Assembly (NCBI RefSeq): GCF_022539505.1
Contig: NC_061514.1
Span: forward strand, 40,412,869-40,476,868
From: Lolium rigidum
Taxonomy: Eukaryota > Streptophyta > Magnoliopsida > Poales > Poaceae
Length of the DNA stretch: 64,000 nt
Reading direction: 5' to 3'
In this document: positions 33,315-45,938 of the stretch, in pieces
Position numbering within the stretch: the first letter of the stretch is position 1
How the letters are laid out: each line of letters begins with the position of its first letter
The notes under the pieces: model-generated
What the model was told of the DNA's origin: nothing
What the model saw: the letters and a program-made list of their open reading frames with translations, nothing else
Databases searched by the model: none
Program-made: the position numbers and the translations under genes

Positions 33315-35633
33315 TGAAGTAAGAGTGATGTACGCAAATTGAAAGAGCAGACTATGATCAAACAATAAAGGGAGAGAACATAATTACAAAGTGAATGATA
33401 TGTGATGTATGCAAATTACTAGGTTGGAAATCCAAAAGAACTTGTTGATAGAGAAGCTCATAATTTGGAGGTATTAATTTTTTTGTGGCTTTTGGCAATT
33501 AAGGTATAAGCAATCATCTTAAATTTAAACAAAGAAATTTCAATTAAAGTTAACTATGTAGAATGGTATTTAGCTAAACTGATAATTCATAACAGATATC
33601 ATTGTGAAAAAGTATGATTACTTTATACTTGCTATTCTACAATTTATAGACAAACAAGTGATCAAGCATAATATCATCGGTTCGATGTCTTTTTAACATA
33701 TTAGTTTGTCCAGTTAAAGAAATCTGTTATTTACTGTTGAAATGTGTATGCACTGTCTACACTTGCTTATAAGTTGAAATGCTCAGATTTTAATGGTTGA
33801 GGTATACATGGTAACCACAACATACTATGTTCCGAATCTAGCAAGGATTGTGAAAACAGAAATACTACAAGACATCGATACTGAACAGAAGTTACAATTC
33901 ATCTATTATCAGTAGCATGAGTTTGGAAAAAAAAACAACCTCAAGTTCAAGGTTATCTCTGCCCCTGGATATATGAACTAGGAATGGTTCTAATTTGGGA
34001 GGAAAATTATATTTATACATTTGGATATAAAATCCTAGTTTAACAAACAGATGAGCACATAAATACTAAGTCAACCAGTTAAAATACATGTTCTTAGGTA
34101 AATGGAAACTCAAACTTAAATACAAAGTTTCATCATGTAAATGTTCCAGCAAGCTTCTGTGGAAAGATGTATATCCCAAATTTTATTATAATAACCCCAA
34201 AATATTTCTAATGTTATGCATGCTAAGAAGATGATAAAGCATGGTTTCTCACTTTTTAGATATGATATGTATTCTATCTTACAATTCGGTTCCTACAGTT
34301 CTGCTAGCATTTTAGTCCTACAATTTATATCATATGGCCAATTATACTTTCAAGTACTACTGTAACAGGTAATGGTCCTGAAAATGGGTATATAGTAATT
34401 TATTTGGACAAGTCTAATCTTACCTTGTACATCAGGTTTAAATATATGAAGGCATATGATTTCACAAATATAAACTTCAAAAATTCAAATATTTAAGTAT
34501 TGGTCAACACGTTTTTAATGATTGTTTTCCTTTGTGGAACAACTACATATTAAAATATTACATGCTGAATATTAAGCAATCCAAGGATCTAGTTATCAAA
34601 TAAACTAAATTTGCATGAATTTATTTGTTCACCCTATGTAAACCACTTTCTAAGGACTCAAGGATTTAAGGAAATTATCTTAGCATGACATTTGGTAAAT
34701 GGTATGGCCAAGGAACTACAATTCAGCTTGTGATGTTTTCGAAAAGCATTTTCATGATCAGTAGATGAGATTTATACCAGAGTTCTAAGTTAACCCACTT
34801 GACATATATCTCCAGACATATCGAAGGCTTCTTGGCAGACGAGAGTGGAAATAATAGATAAGAAAGGATACTAGAATAAGATTATATCAGGTGCATTTCT
34901 TGGATATCTCTTCAACTTTGGCCCTCTTTTGGATTTTGATCTCCTTTAGAGCATGTTCTTCCTCTCTCTCCTGAGGGCAATGCTACAGTTGATATGTCCA
35001 CCTCTATCCTCACTTGGGCTAGACTCTCTCCTAGATTGTGATATGGTGTGAACTCAATAATTAGTCTAGGTGACAAGATTAAGATTTACCTCATAATCAC
35101 TTATAAAGCACTCAACCAAAGAGCCAAAAAAAAGTCCATAAGTCCAATAAAACACTCACATTCTGTTTTATAGTGATTATATTATGTGCTCGTGTGTCCA
35201 AATAAAAATGAAAAGAATGAGTAGAAATATCGGGTTTTATATCCTTAGATTCTAGATACCTACACTAATTAAAACGATCTACCCAACCTTACTACCCACT
35301 CTAAAACCTCTCATGTCTTGTTCGACCAACTATTGACATAGCATCACGGCGCTCCATAGGGCTTGGAGATATGAGGTAAGCGGTAGCATAAGGTTTTATC
35401 ATCCTCCTCCCAAAAGGATCAATCTAGTAATGTGGGTAGCTCTATAGGTATAAAGAATAAAAATTGTAAGCCAGGAATAGAAAAGATGACTCAATTCTAG
35501 CAGAAATTTTATCAAAATAAAACTATAGTTGAATAGAAATCCTAATGATTGGCCAACTTTCCATCCTATGGTTCACAGGTCTCCTAACTAGACTTTTATG
35601 CCTAGAGGTCTCAACCATTGCTCTGATACCATC
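33278..35633 (-). other. Non-coding interior of the LARD-like element
   Basis: 2356 bp, AT-rich, with stops in all frames. The primer-side 750 bp looks like the untranslated leader of a gypsy element; the rest shows no domain. Confidence 0.8.
35620..35631 (-). promoter_or_regulatory. Primer binding site, tRNA-iMet
   Basis: The minus strand reads TGGTATCAGAGC two bases after the 5' LTR end, the standard plant initiator-tRNA-Met primer site of chromoviruses and Copia elements. Confidence 0.9.
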
Positions 35634-38600
35634 TGAAACGACCCGACATATTACAAGATAGTAACATGCAAGTCTTCGACATATTGGAAGGGAAGTGAAG
35701 TATCTCGAACAATATGCCGATCAGAGTAGCACAACATAAGCATTGGAGCGGTCCAAAGTACGAAATTATATTACAAGATTCGAAGAAGCTTCAAACTGAA
35801 ACATATTACAAGGTTCTACCAGATACAAAAAGAGCTCCGTAAGAACAAGGAAAATTTCAAACTAAGATTATACTATAGTAATAATAGACTCTCAAGTATT
35901 ATCTTGCTGCAAACCACACTACTAACTCTACTGATCAGCACTAGGTTGCTCATTGAAGTCCATGTAGTAGTTGACTCCTCCTTCGGCGGTTGCCTCCTCT
36001 CGAACTCCTCCTCCTGGAGGTCTGGATATTCTACTCCCGCATCCACCAGCTCACAATCTAAGAAGGGGGATTTTGTAGAAGGGGATGAGTACACGAAGTA
36101 CTCAACAAGTCCAGGATATATAACAAAACAATTTTCATGCACTATTAACTACTAAGACCAGTGGTCCGGAAGCCTAATGATTTTTGAAATCATTTCTGAG
36201 GAAAGAGTTCAAGTTTTATTTATGAAATCTATGATCTTCTTGCCTCACGAGCTGTTAGAATCCCCTGTGGATTCCTTTCTCGCCACGTTCGCAGCTCCTT
36301 CCCGGAACAGGGAGTGACAATGCCACAATTTAATACACTCTGCAGAGGTGCGTTACTTTACCCACGGACTATCCGCAACCCGGTGATCATGCCGTCGCAC
36401 TCACAACCAGGTTTTGGATCACGGAGCCTTTTCACCCATCTTCCTTGACATATCTCACATCGTAGCTGGCAAAACCAGCTACCCGCCCAATCAGTTTAAC
36501 GCCTTCAGTAGAGGCCTTTAGTTTGTTTAGACAGTTGGTCGCCTACAGTAGAGGTCACACCCCAACTGCCATCCCTGGGAGATATGCCCTAAGATGGAAT
36601 TACTTTAGCTCCGCCCTTCCCACTCAGGGTCATGTGGTCAACGCGGTCACTACGGCGCTTGAGCTCAAGAAGGCAATTGTTGATTAAAACCTAATGGTGA
36701 TATCCCTTGTAGTCGAACCCGCCTTCCAATGGCTTGACAGCCTCCACACAGGGTTCGACTACCAGCCATAATAGTTAACCGACTGCTCCATCAGTCGGTC
36801 AACCTAATCTATGTCATATTATTTGTAAGATAAATTTTTCCTTTGATGCAGGTGATATCACATAGTAGATTGGCAAATACTTTGATAAAAATAATCAACC
36901 GATATGCAAGAATGGACTTGCCTGAGATACTCGGAGAGCAATCAAAATCATTGGAGGTCAATGATGAAGATTCAATTCAGCCAAAAGAACTCCAGAGAAG
37001 ATTCAAACTGGAAATGCAAATGAAGTCCAATCAAGACTAAAACCAAAGTACACAACATCACAGGGTATGTGGTACATGTATGTTACAACAACTACTGGAG
37101 TCTGTATGATGAACTCATATAAGCCTTGGTTGCTTATTTTATCACGCATAAGATGTTACATCAAACAAGAACAGTTCTTTCATGTAAACTCTCTAAGGAA
37201 ATCTATTACACACAAGATTTGATTGATATATGATGTTTATGTTTCAGATTTATTAGTACAAACAATGTCTAAGTTGTCAGCAAGTTATTTACTTGTTTAG
37301 AAGAATGATTCAGAAACACTGGACAAACCTGAAGGTAATCTCCGATGTTCCTTTAGTACTACTTTACTCCAGGTTTACACGTGTTTCCGATTGGCCAAAA
37401 GTCTTGGAGTAAAACTAAATAATCATGTTTACCTTGGTTCTAAATGTGTTTAACTGAAGGTCCTTGACATCTATAGTTCTTTGATCATATATGATTATAA
37501 ATCTGAACCAGCATAGTCAAGTCACTGAGTTGATTATTTTAACTGCATGAATGGTCTCATCCAAACTCTCACTGGTAAAATAATAGTTTAAGTCTTGAGG
37601 CAACACTACTAGTACATTATAACATGAATGTAATAACTAAATTTCAAACATCAGCCAAGCTAGCTTATCTCTCTTTGGTGTAACCTGATGGTTTACTGGG
37701 CTAGTTCATCTATTGGAACCTGAGGATATACTATTTATTTGATAATGGTCATGTGGAGTCCTAGTGTGAACATGAAAGAAAAAATATTCTCATTGGTTAC
37801 AGCTAAATGCTACTGCAAGGAAGAGGAAATTAACATGCCAGTTAACTCTTGAGACTAAGTCAAACATATATGTATTACTGATCATGGTGAAGTATTAATT
37901 TGCTGTTCCAGAAGTATAGGTCACAGTAAAGTGGTGCTAGGTTATGAACCTGAAGCTAAAAGTGCAAGTGTAAAAGACATGACTAGCATAGTTTTGATGC
38001 CACACTGTAGTTTCTAAGTTCAGGGAAGTGTGATGTAATAAGCTACTACCAAACCTACACCTTTAGGTTAAACAAGCCAACAAGCAAGCATGAATTTACT
38101 AGATAGTAGCCTACAGTTCGGACATTCAGGGATATGGTTTCATGTATTTTCAGAGATGAACATTAGTAATTTCGTTTAGTTTCAGAACATGCCACTGTAT
38201 ACGTATTTTCAGATATCAACATGCAGATCTAGCTTAGTTATCTCCTCACCCAAGTGCATCTGTCCTAGATGACATGAGCAAGGTGCTGAACCTATTTCCA
38301 TTGGCATAACAAGCTGGTGCATACGTATTTACCACTATTGGCCATAACTAGAACAGAAAATAGAAGTGTTTCATGAATACCAAACGAAAATAGAAGTTGG
38401 ACAATTCCTTGTTCCAATCAAAATATTCTCCAACTCACATGGCTAGGCATTCATTTATGTATTACCTTTTCACCTCTAATAGCAATCTTCTTATCAGCTT
38501 CTAGTTCTTTTCTTCTTACTATAGAAATGATGGATCTTATCTAAGGTTTCATCCTAAGCATATATTTGACATAAAGATATACATAACCCCTGTTTATGGT

Positions 38601-39840
38601 CATATTAAAATTCTGAAGTGTGTTTGCCTATACATGTATGTTTATTACAGGATTTCAGGCTTTAAGTATGAAAGAATTCATACAAAATGGTGTCCTGTAC
38701 CACGATGATTAGTCCTGACTGAAGATCCCCTTTTCTACCTTATCCATATTTTATACTCTCACGACCATGAGTCAGATCAACACACAAGTAAACCGGAAAT
38801 CAATTTTATTTAGATTCTTGGTGCCCTAGAGTGTAAAGTATTACCTGATTGATTGGGGATTTGGAACAACTCGAATTAGTTGGGGATGGACTTTGTCTCC
38901 TACGAAATTTCTCATCGCCATCGTTGGTATGGACAGCAGGTGCTGACAGGCTCGGCAAGGCGATGACGAGGATATATGCAGCGCCAGGGATTCGTTTCTT
39001 GGTACTCAGGTTGTCCACCATGGTGTTTTCCGCTTGCCGCCATTGACGGATATCCACAGAATCGGCCACCAACGAACCCAAGAGCAGTGGTTCTTCCACA
39101 GGCAGTCGCTCCCCTTATCCTCCTTGTGATCTGGTCCTAGGTCTTCTAGGTTGGAGCTGTGGTGCACGATTTCTGGTTCCTGTGGAGAGATAATACAGAG
39201 ATGAGGGGAAGAAGAGGTGTCCTGGTCCTGCAGCCATGTACAGGAAAGCATTGGTTCTGTCGATCCCCTCACCAGTGAGCTTCTACAGAGAAAGTGAGGT
39301 GTCCTAGGTGCAACGGTGGCTACTCCCCTGCCTGACATCTGCTATGGTAACTTCCTGGAGCGGTGGGGTTGAGTTTTGTTGAAAGGTAAAGAGCTAGCAG
39401 TTTAGACTGCTCTAGTGTAGGGTAAATAGGACACGGTGTTTCTATGCATTGAGTAATTGATGTGTGGATCCAAATAATCAAATTCCTAGCTCCACCAAAC
39501 GATGGTATAAATATTGATCTCACTATCAAAATGTGTATTGGTAACACAATTATTTTTACTAGAGAGTTTCAGAAATTTGTTGTAAGATAAATAATTTACA
39601 TAAATTCCTCAAAATTAATTTATTCCGGTTCTGCATTTGGTGCCTATTTTCCCTCGGCTTTACTTTGCGGGTTAGGCAGAACTTACCTACGGAATCACTT
39701 ACACCTGAAAATAAATTTTCACATATATGGTTATCACGAAATATGTGATTGGATCTATACTGCTCCAGAGTCATCGTGATCTCACCAGTAGTATGTTTAA
39801 ACCTCAAGTATTTAGCTTAGTAAATATCTGGGATTTTACA
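35634..39840 (-). repeat. 5' LTR of the LARD-like element
   Basis: 4207 bp, same ends as the 3' LTR (GTCGTTTCA at the primer side). The 1-bp difference near 35999 shifts the frame of the small acidic ORF (35873-36142) relative to the other LTR. Confidence 0.9.
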
Positions 39841-39845
39841 CAGTC
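39841..39845. repeat. Target site duplication, right (CAGTC)
   Basis: CAGTC immediately after the LTR; identical to 29066-29070. Confidence 0.9.
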
Positions 39846-40376
39846 CAGAGCCCTCGTGTCCATTTGGATCACGCGGTGCACCCAACACGACCACCCAAAG
39901 TTAAAACTCGTTAAAAATTATAATATGTAATTATGAACTTTTAACCATAATATGGCCTTATAAACGTGCTTGTTTCAAAAGAAGCCCTTATAAACGGGCA
40001 ACATTTAAAAAATAAGTAAACCAAACCCCCATTGTAGTAATCATGTCTCAGGTGATATTGCATATACTCTTCAATGATGTGTTCTGCTCCTTGACCTCCA
40101 GTACCTCAGCTCCTTATAGATCAGGGGGGCCATTCCCCCTCCCCATCCAATAAATCATATCAGCATATTACAATAATAAAATCGTTCTTAGTCCAAATTA
40201 ACGAGTTGTACGCAAAAAATATGCTAGATTTGGTTGGGTCCATGAATTTGCAGGATTTTGAGAAAACAGATTATGTTATTGTCCTGTCACTGAAGTGGTT
40301 GTGACTGGCGGACCATGTACAACCTCAGATCTTTTTATTTCTTTCCTTTAATATAAAAGTCTACATTAGGCTACTA
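39846..40376. other. Intergenic stretch
   Basis: About 530 bp with no recognisable gene or repeat end. Confidence 0.5.
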
Positions 40377-41298
40377 GACCATCTCTAAGAGACGCGCTAA
40401 ATCACACCCACGCGGTAAAAACCACTAATTTAGCGCATCCGTGTCGGAAAGTAGCGCTCCAGCAGACGAAAAAATAGAGCGTGCGGTAAAAGAAATCTAG
40501 CACGCGCAAAATTGCCGCCCATCGCGTTGGGTATTTGGCGCATGGGGCACGGCTCGCGGTAAAAGAAAAAGATAGAGCGTGAAAGCCAACTACTACTCTG
40601 AAACTTCCGGGAGCCGCTCCACTGCCGCTGAATCCTCCACCCCCTTCTCCTTCGGCGACTTCGCCGCGCCTACCAGCCGACTCCAACGTGGAAAATCGAC
40701 GATGCGCCACTCCCCTAAAGCCGTCGCACATCCAGTTGGCCAAATCGCCTATCCACCGCCGCCAAATCGCCCCGTGCACTTTCTTGCATCCGGAGCGCCC
40801 GCAAGGTGCTCGAAGTTATGCGGCTCGACTTGTCCGTGTTAGATTAGATATTTTTAGTTGATTTGTTGAATGTTGTTGTGGTTCCTGCATAGATGAGTTC
40901 TTCATATGATTCATCCGATGAGAAATGGGACATTCAAGAAGAAGAAGACATGGCAATGCTATGGGCTATGCGCGCAGACAAGAGGCCAAAACATGGTGGT
41001 TCTGTTCTTGGTCGACAGAAGTTGTTGTATTTTATTGGTTCACAATTTTTTCTATTGACAATAAACCATTTGGTTGTGTTTTAATAATATCAAAACTATT
41101 TATGTTGATTTTTTTGGTTGTGTTTGACCTTCCTAGTGCTATGTTTCTTGTTGATTTTTTTTGTGAATGCGCCAGCGTGCTGTATTTTACAGTGTCTGGA
41201 AAAAACATATTTTACGCGCACTATTCTTTTGGATGCCCTGGTAAACCTATTTAGTCCCGCGCAGCTGCGACGCGATTGCACGTCTATTAGAGATCCTC
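40377..41298 (+). mobile_element. PIF/Harbinger element, internally deleted
   Basis: Ends GACCATCTCTAAGAGACG (40377) and, inverted, GAGGATCTCTAATAGACG (ending 41298) form imperfect terminal repeats, flanked by CTA and TTA. 922 bp. It keeps the start of a transposase gene, then AT-rich DNA. Confidence 0.6.
40893..41024 (+). pseudogene. Harbinger transposase N-terminal fragment
   Basis: 44 codons from ATG: MSSSYDSSDEKWD, an acidic stretch, then RPKHGGSVLGRQKL. The last segment resembles the (K/R)xGGSxxG(R/H) block that precedes the DDE domain in grass PIF/Harbinger transposases (recalled). After it the frame runs into non-homologous hydrophobic sequence. The catalytic domain is missing. Confidence 0.55.
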
Positions 41299-41483
41299 TT
41301 AGTAACTGAAAATATCCCGTCTCAACCATGGTGCGGCTAAAAAATAATACCCAGTTGTAACTGTGGTAGATGTCGTGGGAAGTTCACAGTATATACCATC
41401 AGAGATGACTTACAAGTCGCGGGGAGAAGACACGTCTCCGGAGGCTAACAAGAATGGGATCACTACACGATGTATCCCTGCTT

Positions 41484-41662
41484 TTAGAAGCAATGGAACT
41501 TTCATATTATTATTCCCACGGCCAATTACACCATTATTCATCCCAATTAAGCAGTTGCAATTTCCAATCCAGTACTACCTAGCTACTATTCCAGCTGCAA
41601 ACCCACAATCCTGGACCAGAACCACATGGCGATAGCAGGATTACCAAATGCTCACACGGATT
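41484..41662 (-). repeat. Duplicated 3' flank of the asparaginase gene, distal copy
   Basis: About 180 bp resembling 42059-42242 in the same orientation (shared 'cacggccaatYac', 'attattcatccca', 'agaaccacatggc', 'ccaaatgctcacac'). The proximal copy lies directly downstream of the asparaginase stop codon, so this copy may mark a lost tandem gene end. Confidence 0.6.
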
Positions 41663-42058
41663 TAGTGAAAAATTATACGAAATCAGCGATAACTAATACT
41701 ATGAAATAGAGTAGCAGTTGACATAGATATCGATGAACTGAAATAAAACGAATATAATATCAATCACCAATTCCAATCCTAACCCTAAACAACAATGAAC
41801 AACTGAGAGCTCAACTACAGCAGTATGGCAACAGCGTAAAATGTATTGCAGTTAATGGGACATCGAGGAGCTGAGAGACTAATATGAACTTCGAAGTCCA
41901 CTGTCAACTGAGCAAGATGATACGTTCTGAAGGCGGGCCTGCTCGAGTTTTGCTGGACATAATGTTGTGTCCGGCGGCGATGACAATGCATTGCACCCAC
42001 GAAGTAAGAGGAAGAACTGGATATATAAAGAGAGAATGAAGAGATCGAGTTTTGATTT

Positions 42059-42242
42059 CAGAAGCCGTAGAACTTTTCACATTATTACTTCCACGGCCAA
42101 TCACAATCATCATCATAATCTCCATAATTATTCATCCCAAGCACCTCCAATTTCCAATGCACTACTACTATCACCAGGTACAACCCCACGATCCCCAGAG
42201 CAGAACCACATGGCAATCGCAGGATGGCCAAATGCTCACACA
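42059..42242 (-). repeat. Duplicated 3' flank (3' UTR region) of the asparaginase gene, proximal copy
   Basis: Starts about 27 nt past the stop codon at 42270 (minus strand). Contains AATAAT-type near-upstream elements that could serve polyadenylation. Paralogous to 41484-41662. Confidence 0.55.
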
Positions 42243-42269
42243 AATCCATCCCAGCTCAGCTCAGCTCGA

Positions 42270-45038
42270 TCACTCCCAGATGCCGACCTCCATGAACCCG
42301 TCCTGGGTGGCGCAGCCCCTGAACATGCCGGTGCAGTTGAACCCATATGCCACCTCCCCCGTCCCGGACACGGCGATGAGCCCCGCGAAGCCCTCATCAA
42401 GCCGCTCCTTGACGCAGAAGTCGACGGCCTCCTGGAGCGGGAGTCCCTTGTACTCCATGACGGCGGCGACGTCCCGCGCCAGCGTGGAGCGGATGATGGC
42501 CTCGCCCTCGCCCGTGCATGACACCGCGCAGAGCCCGCACGCGTAGGTGCCGGCCCCGATGAGCGGCGAGTCGCCGATGCGGCCCGTCATCTTGTTCATC
42601 AGCCCGCCGGTCGAGGTGGCGGCGGCGGTGAAGCCGTTGGAGTCGACGACGGCGCACCCCACCGTCTCCGGCGCGTAGATGCTGATGGGCAGCCCGTTCA
42701 TGACCATGCCGTTGGTGTTGTTGTCCGAGGCGGCTGCCAGCGCGAGCGCGCTACAAGTGTCGGCGCCAGATAGTGGGACGCGGTAGTCGAAGAGGATGGT
42801 GTTGGCCTCCTTGGCGAGCTTGAGCATGCCCACGTTCTCGTCGGTGATGAAGTAGCTGTTGTCCACCACCTCCAGGCCCTGCAAGCACATCAGGGAAAAT
42901 AAGATTCTCAAATAAGATCAATACATTGAAAAACAAATTTGTTCTTGATGCATATAAGGATCTTAGATTTGATTGGTTTCACGGGATCTGTGTGGGATTC
43001 CGTGCGAATCAGATCTAATTGTTGCTGTCGGGAGGTGGAGCATGTACGGAGGACGGATCGTCGGAGGGCCGTGCAAGTGGTATGGTCCCGGTGCGGCGGT
43101 TGGCATGGGCATGGTTGCCCCCACTCGACGCGAAGTGGTGCACAGGGGGAGCAATTTCATTCACACGTTTTCTAAGCAGCATCAGGCACAGGGCAAACAC
43201 AGTTGCGTACACCATCCTAGGTTCATGTATTTGAGCATCTCACAAGACATTTGCAACTATCACCGGCAGATATTTCTTTTACTGAAATAGACTGGTAGGC
43301 ACAAAGGAGAATATTATTGTGCACATGCATTATAATATGATTTTTGTTGTCATACATGGGACAAGATGGGTTCTTTTGTCGTGAATTACTACTACTTGGT
43401 GCGGCTGCTAGCTGCACGATCTTGACTGGCAAATTTGAAGGCTTTCATAGAGTGGTAGGACAAGACAAGTTTAAGTTGGAATGTCATGAAAATATTGAAC
43501 GGTCAGGGAAGTTGCCAGCTGAGGAGAAATTGTGTCTTGGTAGTTGGTTGTTGGAAGGTGGCTATTGTCACCAAGAGACTCGTGTTTATTCTTCACTTTT
43601 CAACATTTTTTTAGCGAAACGCCATTGTGTATTAACTAGTTCCTCCTTCTCGAAATAGATATTGCTGATTTGTCGAGGCACATATACACATATATCCAGA
43701 CGTATTTTAGTTTACAAATACTTCCTCCGGTCCTAATAAATTGACGCCCCCACCCGCCTAAGCGCAGACCGGAGGGAGTACATGTGTATCTACATAAATC
43801 TGTGACTTATTTTTTCCTATCGGAGGGGGTACATCGGGTAAGTCTTTTAAATGGTAGCATGCGTTTAGCACTTGCCTAAGAGAAGAAAATCATATTCTTA
43901 CAGCGCACTGAGTAAGAAATTGCCTACAAATTGACGGCTGTGGTACTTGGTAAAGCAATTAACGAAGCGACATGACTAGTGGTAGACATGTTTCGGCGCA
44001 GGCTGTTGCTTTCAACAGGATGTGAAATCCATCTCCTACTTGATCCACACATTTCTCCAAACACCTGGGGACGAAAGGGTGGCACGCACGTGCAGGCGCT
44101 CACGGTATATATGGTTTTTAGGAGGTTTGTATGTAATGGCGCGCCTTCGCATGATGCAAGTTGGCTTAACTCTTTTCTGACGAAATTAAATTTTGCTTAA
44201 CCTGGTGTGCTAACCAAGCTTTAGATAGGTGCTGACAGCGTTCCTCTGCTTCGTGATGGATTTGCATCGCCAGCGAAGCTTCATACCCGTGCAAGCTTAG
44301 GTGTGTCCGGTGAAAGGTTTAGCTATACTAGACATATGTTGCACCGCACACGTCATGTACACGCGTCCACCACTTCCAATTCTCAAGGACTCTTTCCACG
44401 ACAAGATTTCGGCTGCATGCTCCTCACTACTCTACTCCGTCCTTCCCGTCAGGTTCCGCCGTGCACGTGAACTTTTCGATTAAAAAATCTTATTATTAAG
44501 TTGATTAGATCGCCATGCAGGCGGGTTATCAGTTTCCTTATCGTTCGGAGCATAATTTCGGGAAGGAAACCATTTAATTAACCAGGAATCAAAGAAAACA
44601 TAACAGCATATCCCGTGATTAATTATTTAATTAATTAGTTACCTGGTCGCGCGCGAAATCCTCGGCGCCGGCGAAGGCGAGGTAGGAGTGGGGCGACTTC
44701 TCCATGACGCGCCGCGCCAGCGACACGGGGTTCCGGACGGTGGAGACCCCCGACACGGCGCCGCAGCGCCGCCCGCGGCCGTCCATGATGCTGGCCTCCA
44801 TCTCGACGGTGCCGGCGCGGGTGAGCGCGGACCCCCGGCCGGAGTTGAAGCAGGGGTCCGTCTCCAGCTCGCGAACCACCGCCTCGACGACGTCAAGGGC
44901 CGGGGAGCCGGCGCGGAGCAGGTCCACGCCGAGCTGCAGGCACCGGGCCAGGACTCGCTTCGCCTCCTCCTGGCGGTGTTCTGGGAGGTTAGGGTCCACG
45001 CCGGCGCCGCCGTGGATCGCAATGGCCCAGCGACCCAT
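42270..45038 (-). CDS. Plant-type isoaspartyl peptidase/L-asparaginase (two exons)
   Basis: Exon 1 is 45038-44643 (132 codons), exon 2 is 42878-42270 with the stop; the intron is 42879-44642, phase 0, GT..AG (CAG/GTAACT ... CTTGCAG/GG). The 334-residue product is an N-terminal-nucleophile hydrolase that hydrolyses L-asparagine to aspartate and ammonia and cleaves beta-aspartyl dipeptides; such enzymes self-cleave into alpha and beta subunits in the cytosol. Visible: N-terminal [35 protein letters not shown]; the nucleophile Thr204 ([11 protein letters not shown]), TSTGG (Thr222), [15 protein letters not shown] (Arg232, Asp235) and CTGEGE. The '[15 protein letters not shown]' region and C-terminal [17 protein letters not shown] fit the K+-dependent (ASPGB-type) plant subgroup. 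Length is normal and there are no stops or frameshifts. It is the only convincing intact host gene here. The paralogue cannot be named from sequence alone. Confidence 0.95.
42879..44642 (-). other. Single intron of the asparaginase gene
   Basis: 1764 bp with canonical GT (minus strand, 44642-44641) and AG ends. It includes a short Stowaway-like MITE (43721-43778). ORFs in it (for example 43344-43658) have no recognisable domain. Confidence 0.85.
43721..43778. mobile_element. Short Stowaway-like MITE
   Basis: CTTCCTCCGGTC ... GACCGGAGGGAG between TA dinucleotides (43719-43720, 43779-43780). Only 58 bp, so an internally deleted Tc1/mariner MITE. Confidence 0.7.
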
Positions 45039-45179
45039 GATGTTTGTTGGTGGTGTGTTTGCGAGGAGCTAGGTTCTTGGATCTCTGTGACTCTATATAT
45101 GTTGTTGCGGCTAGGTGATGTTGTGCTCTGTTCTTGTTGGTGCTGTGTGGTGTGGAGATGGAAGAGCGGTGGCGCGAGG

Positions 45180-45187
45180 TATTTATA
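45180..45187 (-). promoter_or_regulatory. TATA box of the asparaginase gene
   Basis: TATAAATA on the minus strand, about 142 bp upstream of the start codon; it predicts a 5' UTR of roughly 110 nt. Confidence 0.65.
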
Positions 45188-45469
45188 GAGGGTGGCAGGC
45201 AGGGGACTCTGCTCCGGCCCGGGAATAGCTGTATGACGCAACCGCGGATTCTCCTATTTTCCTTCACCACAACGGTATCCAACACACCGGGATTTCACGG
45301 GTCCGCGCCGTCTGTTGGCTTACAGGTGCGTGTGGTAAACTGGTAACACCATGCCGGTTTTGGGAGCATGCTCCTTCGCGGTACAGCTGTACCTGTACGA
45401 CCCCGACTCCGCGTTGTTGCCTCTGGTTTTGTGTTCAGCTGCACGCGCTGGGTCGCGGACATGAAAATG
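45188..45469. other. Upstream region of the asparaginase gene
   Basis: About 280 bp between the TATA box and the nearest transposon. No element is assigned with confidence. Confidence 0.4.
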
Positions 45470-45938
45470 GTCGTTTTAATCGAGCGTATGTTTGCGTCTG
45501 GGTGTAGCGGCGCATATTGTTTTTTCGAAAAAAAATTCATTCTACTGAAATGCATAATATATATACGAAATAAAGGAAAAAACAAGAAGGGACAAGACCC
45601 TAGACTACTCGTCGCCCCTCGGGGCGGTTGACGGTCCGGCCCCGTCGTTGCCTCCCTCCCTCCTCGCTTCTCCGCCGCCCTCCGCTCCATCCATCGCGCG
45701 GTCGCCAGATCTCGTTGGGCCGCCGCGTCCTCCGATAGCCGTTCCCGCAGCCTCACATTGGCGGCATCCTCGGCCGCATAGACTCATCTGAGGCACATAT
45801 TCGTGCCGCGTTTGCGTCTCAGCGGACAACCCGATCATTGTGCATTGGGTGGATAGGCATGCGTGCAACGCATTTTTCGACCGCGCGGTCACAGACGGGC
45901 GCGAAGCATCGTTTGTGTTGCCCGTTGGAGATGCCCTA
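45470..45938 (-). mobile_element. PIF/Harbinger-like element fragment
   Basis: One terminus is clear: the minus strand begins GGGCATCTCCAACGGG (45938 downward). A GC-rich Arg/Glu-coding stretch follows (about 45756-45600). The second terminus is not found, so the left limit is approximate. Confidence 0.45.

Larger units (their letters stand above)
29071..39840 (-). mobile_element. LARD-like LTR retrotransposon, complete and young
   Basis: A 10770-bp element. Two 4207-bp LTRs (29071-33277 and 35634-39840) flank a 2356-bp interior. The 5-bp target duplication CAGTC is perfect at 29066-29070 and 39841-39845. The sense strand is minus: 5' LTR at 39840-35634, tRNA-iMet primer site at 35631-35620, polypurine tract at 33290-33278, 3' LTR at 33277-29071. 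The interior has no gag-pol. By eye the LTRs differ by five transitions and two 1-bp indels. Long LTRs with a non-coding interior define the LARD class known from Triticeae (for example Sukkula). I infer LARD from architecture, not from a family match. Confidence 0.9.

Noticed and set aside
29071..39840. Reading the 4.2-kb repeats as a segmental duplication of a gene
   Set aside because: TG...CA ends, primer site, polypurine tract and matching CAGTC duplications show they are LTRs.
42397..42911. Arg/His-rich and other alternative frames in asparaginase exon 2
   Set aside because: Shadows of the real exon; the frame with the Thr nucleophile motif is unambiguous.
44688..45241. Plus and minus strand ORFs overlapping asparaginase exon 1
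   Set aside because: GC-rich shadow frames; the 5' extension past the ATG at 45038 crosses the TATA box and lacks similarity.
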